This document shows, in pieces, positions 57,133-64,000 of a DNA stretch of 64,000 nucleotides (position 1 is the first letter of the stretch; every line of letters begins with the position of its first letter). The position numbers and the translations under genes were made by a program. The notes under the pieces are model-generated. The model was not told the DNA's origin and made no database searches. It saw nothing but the letters and a program-made list of their open reading frames with translations. Source of the DNA: Irpex lacteus (Eukaryota > Basidiomycota > Agaricomycetes > Polyporales > Irpicaceae); assembly GCA_001986395.2 (NCBI GenBank), contig MQVO02000026.1:310001-374000 (forward strand), read 5' to 3'.

Positions 57133-60100
57133 TCAAGCAGCCGCGACGATAGTAGTACGCACAGCCAACAGCTGCCTAAGCTCCTCGTTACAATCACTAC
57201 ACCGCGCGTGAACCTCCTTCGCGTTCTCCAACAACGGCCTAATGTTTTCTGGAGTCATCGCCAACGACAGCGGACTCTCACTGAACCCCGTACTGTCGAG
57301 TTCGGGGAGGTCATGGTAACTGGGACTAGACATTGCCGACGGGGGTGAGCGTAACGACCCCGTCGTGCCAGTGTTCCTGCGTCCACCTCTCGACATCGGT
57401 CGTTTGGGACTAGGGCTGGGAGCATGCGACGACTGAGATTCTCTTCGAGGTTTTGAGAGTCGCCGTCGATGGTGTCGTCGGTCGTCGCCTTCTTTCTCCA
57501 CGAGCTCCTTGACGTCCGAAAGCTTCGTCGTCCGTAGATACGACTGCGACACGTTCGAACTCGAGGCCGACGGCAAAGAAGCAGACGCCGCCTGGCTCGA
57601 AGACTCCCAGATGGATGACCGACTCCCGTTCGTCAGTGGCCTACCAGGCGAAGTCGACGCCGAATCCAGAGGCAGCTCGTTCGAGTACGGCGACCAGTTT
57701 CTCGTGCCCTTCAATGTACTAGCTTGCTGCGGGGAGGGCAATTCCGATGACTCGACCTTGTCCCATTCCTCCTCCTCAGTATACACACCAGAGCTCTTGT
57801 CGTCGTGCACAGAGTACTCATAGCCCGAGCCAGACTGGGACGACGATTTCCTCGAGCTCTTCTGCCCGAGCCTGAATATCGACGCGAGAGACGGTCGACG
57901 CGGAGAGGAGCGGTGGCCGACAGAGGCAGAGACGATGTAAGGGCTGTTCGGGTGGGTTTCACGGAGAGACTTGACAGATTCAGGACCGGCACTTGTCTTC
58001 GCCCGACGTCGTTGACCGGTGTCCCTGTCTCGCACTTCCTGAGGCAATCCCATGGACGAGTCGGTCAACGCCACAGACGTCGACGATGCAGGGGTATGGG
58101 GTAAAGGCGGGCGATGGGGGTCCTCCGGAAGTAGAGGTGGTGGGTTCTGACGATGCTTCACCTGATTCTGCGAAACGCTCTTCCTAAGCGACTTCAACAT
58201 ATCCCTCAGCCCGCGCATCCCCAACCTCGTGCTCTTCCTCTTCTTCAGCCCTCCCACCTCCTGTCCATGACCGATAGAAGACCCAGGCAAGCCCAAGATA
58301 GAGTCCCGATGCGAGGACCCACCCTCACTAGGCAACGTCACAGAACTGCTCCTCGCGTCCCCCCAATGCCACTCCCTGTTCAACGCCTCTTCCGAGATTC
58401 GTCCACGGGCCGTAGGGTAGTCCGACCCACCACCGAGCATGTCCCTCAGCAACAACAACTGCCGATGGCTGAGATCGTGTCGCCCCGTCGATGCACGCCA
58501 CGCCTGCGAGTCGCTCTCGACAGGGCGGACGACTGGAATAACCGGTGGCTTTGCCTCGTCTGCACCTAGCGTCACAGCGCGTTCGCGACTGCGTCGAACC
58601 TCGGGGTGTCCATGTGTAGACGGCGTGATAGTCGACTGCGACTGTTCGAGTGACATCGACGCCGACATCGACGTCGACGCGGAAGGAGGTTGTTGCTGGG
58701 TAGTAGTAGCAGTAGTAGCGGTGGGAGGCGGCGGCGGTGGCCCCCCTCCAAGCTCGACAAGCAGCTCAGCGCACTCCCACGACATCGCATACTTGGCCTC
58801 GATCGCCCGATACGTCGTCGACAGCTGTCTGTGCAGCATCGCCGCGCTCGACGCCGCGGACGTAGACACTTGAGGGTTCGTGTTCGATCTTGTGCGTCCG
58901 TGTCGAGGGAGACCAGGGAGTCCGAACAGCGTAGGGGAGGTAGCGCGAGGTTTGGATGGTTCGTCGGGTGGGACGGTCTCGAGCAGGAGGGTTCGCACGT
59001 CTATGACTAGGGCGGCGTGTGTCGATTGCAGCTCTCGGAGTTCTGTCATTCGAAATCAATATCATCCAATATAACACATCAACCATATGACGGGATGATC
59101 GAGAAAGGGGAGCGAAAGAAAGAAAGAGCAAAAACAAAAACAAAAACTCACGATCAACACTAGCAGCAAACTTCCTAACAAGCCCCAAATCCCTCCTCAG
59201 CCCAATCTGCGCCTGCGAGATCCTCGCGGGGATCTTCAAATCGCCCAACGAGTTCCTCCTCGCTACATCTTCCTTTGGGGGGTGCGTCGACCTGCCAAGA
59301 GATGCGGATTGTGGGGACGTGGGATAGAGCGGTTTGGTCGTCGAAGCGGGGGATCTCGTGGAGGTTGGCGATCTCGTGGAGGAAGGGGACCTCGCAGTCG
59401 TCGAATTCGTTGAAGGCGACCTCATAGAAGGAGACCTCCCCGCCATCATCGTCATCGAAGCCGTCGACGACCCCAGCGGAGCGAACAATCCCTCCATCCC
59501 CATCCCCACTCTTCCATGCACTCCAGGCTCCGACTTCGAACTCGAACTGCCCATCCCCATCACGAGGGTACGAGGCGGCGAAGGGGGCTGTAGCTCGATC
59601 GGTGGTAACAGCCCTTTGTCTCCATCCCCATCTTTATCTCTATCCCTGTTCCTCTCCCGCTCCGGATCCCTCCCCTGATCCCTTGGTCGACCGCCACCAG
59701 AGTCCCGACCATTAGAAGAGACACGTCTGAACACTCGTGAAGCAGGTTTCGGCGTCGTATCGTTCCCTCCCCCTCCTCCACCGCCGACTGAGAACTCCTC
59801 AGGGAGTCGAAAAGGAACAGCCGTAGCTTGCGTAGAGGTACTCGGTCTTCCTACCGTCCCGTCTTTCTCTCCCTGCCCTTCTCTCTCGCCTTCCCTGTCC
59901 CCTTCTTTGTTGCGTTCGAGGTCGATGTCGAGATCGCGTTCGAGGTCCCTCTCCATATCCGGGTCCCTCTCGAGGTCCTCCAAACTCTCCACGCTAACCT
60001 CGCTACCTCGCGCCTTATGCCCTCCCCCACCACCCCCGGCACCAGTACTCCGCAGACTCAACCGCCTAACGTGCCCCATAAATCCTCTCCTTCCACTCTC

Positions 60101-62152
60101 TCTCCCCCTCCCCGTCTCCCTACCATTTTCCCTGCCATTCTCCCTGCCACTCTCCCTCTTCCTCTCCCTCTCAACCTCCCTGCTGAATTCGCTACTCACC
60201 CTCCCCTTCATCCCCTTCCTAGGCGTCCTGAACTCCTCCACTCCCACCCCCTCACCCTCCACCCCATCGACCCTCCGAAACCGACTGTAGCTTTGAGCAC
60301 TCACAGAACTACCACTCCCACCACCACCACCACCCCCGCCCATCTCAACAACACTAGAACTCCTCGACCTACTCCTTCCACTTCCACTCCTCCCCTCACG
60401 CTGCCCGTAACTCGCTGCTCTCCCTCCTCCTCCACTAGAACCCTCCCTCGCAGCAGACGAAGATGAAGCAGTAGAGAAAAACTGCATGGAACTAGGCCGC
60501 CTCGGTGAGTCCCTCCCGTTCCCGCTTCCGTTCCTCCCAACAGTGCTCACCCTCGAGGCTATGCCACTACTGCTACCGCCACCACCACCACCACCACCTC
60601 CCCCACCCCCGCCTCCACCTGTCGTACCGCCTCCACCACCAGCGATCCTAGCCAACAACCGATCCACACTCGTCTCATGTCTCAGCGGCAGGGTCATACT
60701 CATCGAGTTCCTATTCCTCTCGGTGGTGTTAAGTGGTGACGACGCCGACCCTGCCTCCTTCTCCCTCTGAGTGTAAGAGTGAGAGCTACTGCTAATGGCG
60801 GCGCCACCATGACGAAAAAACCACGACGCCTTCGATATCGGCGGTGAACTCGTTGAGGTGGGGGGTATGACGACTGAATGCGGTCTTGACTGTCCTGATC
60901 CTGAGCCTCCAGAGCCAGAGCCTGAGCCCCTCGACACGGGTGGTTTGTCCGAGCTGGGAGTGGAGGTGGTTAAAGAGGTGGGAAGGGAAGAGTCAAGGCC
61001 ACCGACGCTGGCGCGTTTCTTACGCGCTGCGTTCCATTTTTTGCCGACGGAGCCGATGCGCGAGGCTAGGGAGGATTTGGCGGCGTTTGGCGGGGTTACT
61101 GGCGCCGTTGCAGGAGGGGGATGGGGATGAGGGTGAGGAGGGGTGACTGCGTGTGTGTCGTCGATAGAGGATGTTGAGGCTGCACCTGCGGCACTTGTAC
61201 GCGGTGGGGAATGTTGGTGGTGTTGTGGAGTGACGGGTCTTGCAGACGAGGGCAAGTCTTCGAGTTCGTATATGTTCGGCTCGACGTGCGCAGGACGAGA
61301 CTTTTTCCTTAGTCGTCTTCGTTCTCTTGACTGATGATGATGTGTAGGCGGGGAGGGAGGAAGCATAGGGTGCCCGAGCGAGCTGCCAGACAACGTCGGT
61401 CTGAGCGCGAGGTGGGCGGTGGAAGAGTACGAGTGCCCAGCGACGGAGTCCCGGCCTGACACGGGCACGGAGAAGACTGACGCGGTGGGCGAGCGAGGGA
61501 ACGGAGCAGGATCACCGACGGACATGAATAGGGAGGGAATGGGTGGTACGGGTGGTGGCTGGGGAGAGTGGTCTGGGTCGGGGAACGTACCGTGTCTGGC
61601 TCTGGACGTGACTGTTCTGTCCTCGTCTCTCTCAGCGGTAGAGAAGCCGAGCTCGAGCTCTTCATCTGACGAGTCCCACGTAGCGCTCCTCTGCGATGGA
61701 CTGACATGCTGATGGTGGTGGTCATCGTCGTCCTGGAAGTCGTCGTCCCAGTTCTCGTGTTCCGGTCCAACAGACGGACGCTGTCGTCTCGACCGACGCG
61801 TGAACAGCGGCGACGCGTCCAACACTAATGATAGCGAGGAGGGGGCGGGCCGCCGTCGAACCGGTGAGTCTGAGCTGTCTTGAAAGTCGTCGTCCCAGTT
61901 CTCGGTCTCCCGCTCCTGGCCATGACGCTGCTTGGAGGGCGTCGACGGCCCGGGCTCAGACCACTCGTGCAGCGCGAGCTCGTTCGCCTTGTCTTTCGTC
62001 AGTGGGCTCGACGTCGAGGTGGCATTGCGCGTGGGTTGGAATTCAAAATCGTCGTCCCAGTTCTCGGTCGCATCTGTCGTTCGATGTTCAATATGTGAGC
62101 TGACCATGAGTACGCCAGATGAGAGTAGTGCACACGTACCCGCGAACGCCAT
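57133..62152 (-). CDS. Large disordered protein with three ENWDDDF motifs
   Basis: Three exons (62152-62140, 62073-59152, 59042-57133) give 1614 aa; the first exon is only 13 nt (Met-Ala-Phe-Ala plus one base). ENWDDDF occurs three times in the first 120 residues (8-14, 62-68, 111-117). Long Ser/Arg/Gly-rich segments follow, with a poly-Gly run of 15-20 residues (GGC/CCC-rich DNA near 60570-60640), then a helical segment spanning the second intron (ARISQAQIGLRRDLGLVRKF, then DQLRELQSTHAALVIDVRTL). The helix continuity across the splice supports the model. Tryptophan-acidic motifs like these recall septation and mitotic-exit regulators, but I do not recognise the family with confidence. Function is left open. 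Confidence 0.65.
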
Positions 62153-64000
62153 ACATACGACTCCAACGAGGCGTCTCTCCTCGTCTCTCTCTCTGCCGTA
62201 TCGAACAACGCGTGCTAAAGGTATCCCAGAGTCGGTGAACGATAGGAACGAGTGAAGGAATGGAGAGAGAGAAGGAAGGGTTGAGGTTGGTCGCAATACA
62301 AGAACACGCGCCTGCCGGATTTAGTAACCTCCCGACATCAACGCTGATCCCATCGAAAGACGCCCGTCGACGCTTCGTATACACGTGGCTCGGGTGCTGT
62401 GCCGTTTCAGGATGATAACGGTCTCTAAACATACAATCCTCGTCTGTCTCTGTCAACGTCACTACGTGTTCACTAGCTATGATAAGTTCCTCTCAAACTG
62501 ACCACGCTACTTATGATGCGTACAGTACGAGAGACCGAGAGGCAGTGTCAGTGCGAGGTGCGAGGAACGACCGACTGACAATACGTGGATGGACAGCAAA
62601 CACCTAGAGTCGATCTCCTGGACGGCGTTGTGTGGACATGAGGGGATCGTGGATGGGGGCATGTTGACGACGTTGCTGGATGAGAGCTTGGGGAGACTGG
62701 TACGTGGGACATCTCTCCTCGTGATCGTGTCTGTGCTTATATCTTGCTTGGAAGACCTTGCTTAACCTTCCTGAGAAGGTCGGGATCACGGCACCGCTGA
62801 ACTTCAGCCAGTGTGCCGCTACTCGCGCATCAGGCACGTCTACGATTAAACCGTTCTCATCGTCCTATACACACTAACTTGATCTTTTGCTCTATTTCGT
62901 CGTTGGCAAGATCTTCATCGACCCATCCTCAGGCAGGCCGGTACGGGTTTCGGGTCTCGGGTCGCATAGAGGACGTCGGAGGAAAGGTCCTCGTCCGAGT
63001 GGAAGTCCAGTGAGTACTGTCCTTCTCGTCGCACATTATGTCATCTTTACATCGTCCTACCTTCTCTCTCGCCCCTACACACCTCGATGCTCTCTCCTGC
63101 TTCCACACCATGAATCGTGTCCGTTCTTCCTCCATTTCCCCATCCGCTGTCCCATCCTCGTCCGCCTTTACATTGTCGTGTCTCTCTCCGTTCCCGTTTA
63201 CACTCCCTTTTCCACGTCGTGCTCGTATCCGTTCCTCGTCCTCCCTACACGCCCTTGCATTCTCCCATTTCACCCCGTACGTCCTCATCCCCTCGTCCAC
63301 CCTCACACTATCATATGCTGGCAGTCTCTCATACGCTCGTACAACCTAATCGTGCTATGCTATCTTACAACCTCCCCCCCACTTGTCCTCTTGCACATTC
63401 TACCCCTCTTCGCCGCTGTTCTTACCCATTTCCATCCCGTTCATCGTCTCCGCACCCCGTTCCGTTCGTCCATCCTATCTCATTCTCTCATTCATACTCA
63501 CCTTTACACTCCTGACACATTCTCCGCGCACCCCTAGCACAATACCCTCGCGCCTCACCGACACTCATATTCTTCATATTCTCGTGTACTCGCCTCCTCA
63601 TCCTCCCATTCCGTCCTCGTCGCTCATCCTCCCATTCCGTTCGCTTGCTCACTATCCTACTACCATTCCCTCGCATTCGCTGGCTGGCACTATCCCATCA
63701 AATCTGATCTTCTCACCCTCTCGCACTCCTCTCCCGCCCACTGTCTCGTCCTCTCGCTCACCTTCATTTTCCCCTGTCCTTTCACACACCTTCTCATCTT
63801 CTCGCCGTCTGCTTATTCCCATTCCATTCTCGCATCCCCTTACCGACTCGTTTCATCGTTTGCCTTCGTTCACGCCCGTCCTCTCACACGTTCTTTGGTT
63901 GTATCGCAACTTCTCACACCTATTCCCCCCTTTACCCTTCCACCAGACCGAATAACATCTCAAGTAACACCCTCCCTTCTATTTACCACAGCTCTCTTCG
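62153..64000. other. Intergenic region, pyrimidine-rich toward the right edge
   Basis: No gene I can support. From about 63000 to the edge the plus strand is strongly C/T-rich, with short irregular repeats such as CTCATCCTCCCATTCCGT twice near 63597-63640. The open frames there come from low complexity. It may be upstream sequence of a gene outside the window. Confidence 0.5.

Noticed and set aside
63038..63955. Long overlapping plus-strand open frames near the right edge
   Set aside because: All are Ser/Pro/Leu/His low-complexity products of a C/T-rich strand, with no splice pattern or domain.
1..64000. tRNA, rRNA, CRISPR array or virus-like segment
   Set aside because: I looked for B-box-like motifs, repeat-spacer spacing, and reverse transcriptase or integrase motifs by eye and found none convincing; a covariance-model scan would settle tRNAs.

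Overview
The window looks like chromosomal DNA of a basidiomycete, most likely a wood- or litter-decaying agaricomycete. Protein genes are dense and carry many short introns (mostly 46-110 nt). The gene set fits: a tandem pair of copper-radical glyoxal oxidases, a NACHT-WD40 NLR-type gene, a decayed HNH-nuclease gene and a basidiomycete-type nucleotidyltransferase-like family. No rRNA, tRNA, CRISPR or bacterial-style operon was seen. Exon models were built by hand from splice signals and reading-frame continuity. For every complete model the summed coding length is a multiple of three.

Layout. 1-0.8 kb: 3' part of a DENN-type (DENND11/LCHN-like) gene running off the left edge. 2.8-5.9 kb: a Ran1/Ksp1-type kinase and nucleotidyltransferase-like copy 1. 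6.3-7.7 kb: NSE3/MAGE of the SMC5-6 complex. 8.2-18.6 kb: an accessory stretch with a decaying HNH gene, a FAD-oxidoreductase relic and a 1494-aa NACHT-WD40 gene, flanked by two diverged copies of an unidentified relic. 19.0-31.7 kb: housekeeping and chromatin genes: a Ser-rich protein, a CDCA7-type zinc-finger protein with an AT-hook, NAP1 and a USP5/Ubp14-type deubiquitinase. 32.0-37.2 kb: two tandem glyoxal oxidases separated by a 280-bp MITE. 37.8-40.5 kb: a divergent pair, one an unknown gene and the other nucleotidyltransferase-like copy 2, sharing a 98-bp promoter. 41.4-54.6 kb: an SH3-TBC RabGAP, a six-BRCT Rtt107/Brc1-type protein with AT-hooks and an M17 leucyl aminopeptidase. 54.6-57.1 kb: gene-free DNA with a diverged tandem duplication. 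57.1-62.2 kb: a 1614-aa disordered protein with three ENWDDDF motifs. 62.2-64 kb: pyrimidine-rich DNA without a gene I can support.

The most unusual observation is in the two nucleotidyltransferase-like paralogues. Both have an intron that, read for protein continuity, begins AT and ends AC, placed exactly before the Asp-Ile-Asp metal-binding motif. The longer copy has also gained a Gln-rich tail through a splice donor that overlaps its old stop codon. Several genes here serve genome maintenance or chromatin (NSE3, NAP1, the CDCA7-type protein, the BRCT protein), but they are not a cluster in a functional sense. The neighbourhood looks like ordinary fungal gene order interrupted by accessory and decaying genes.
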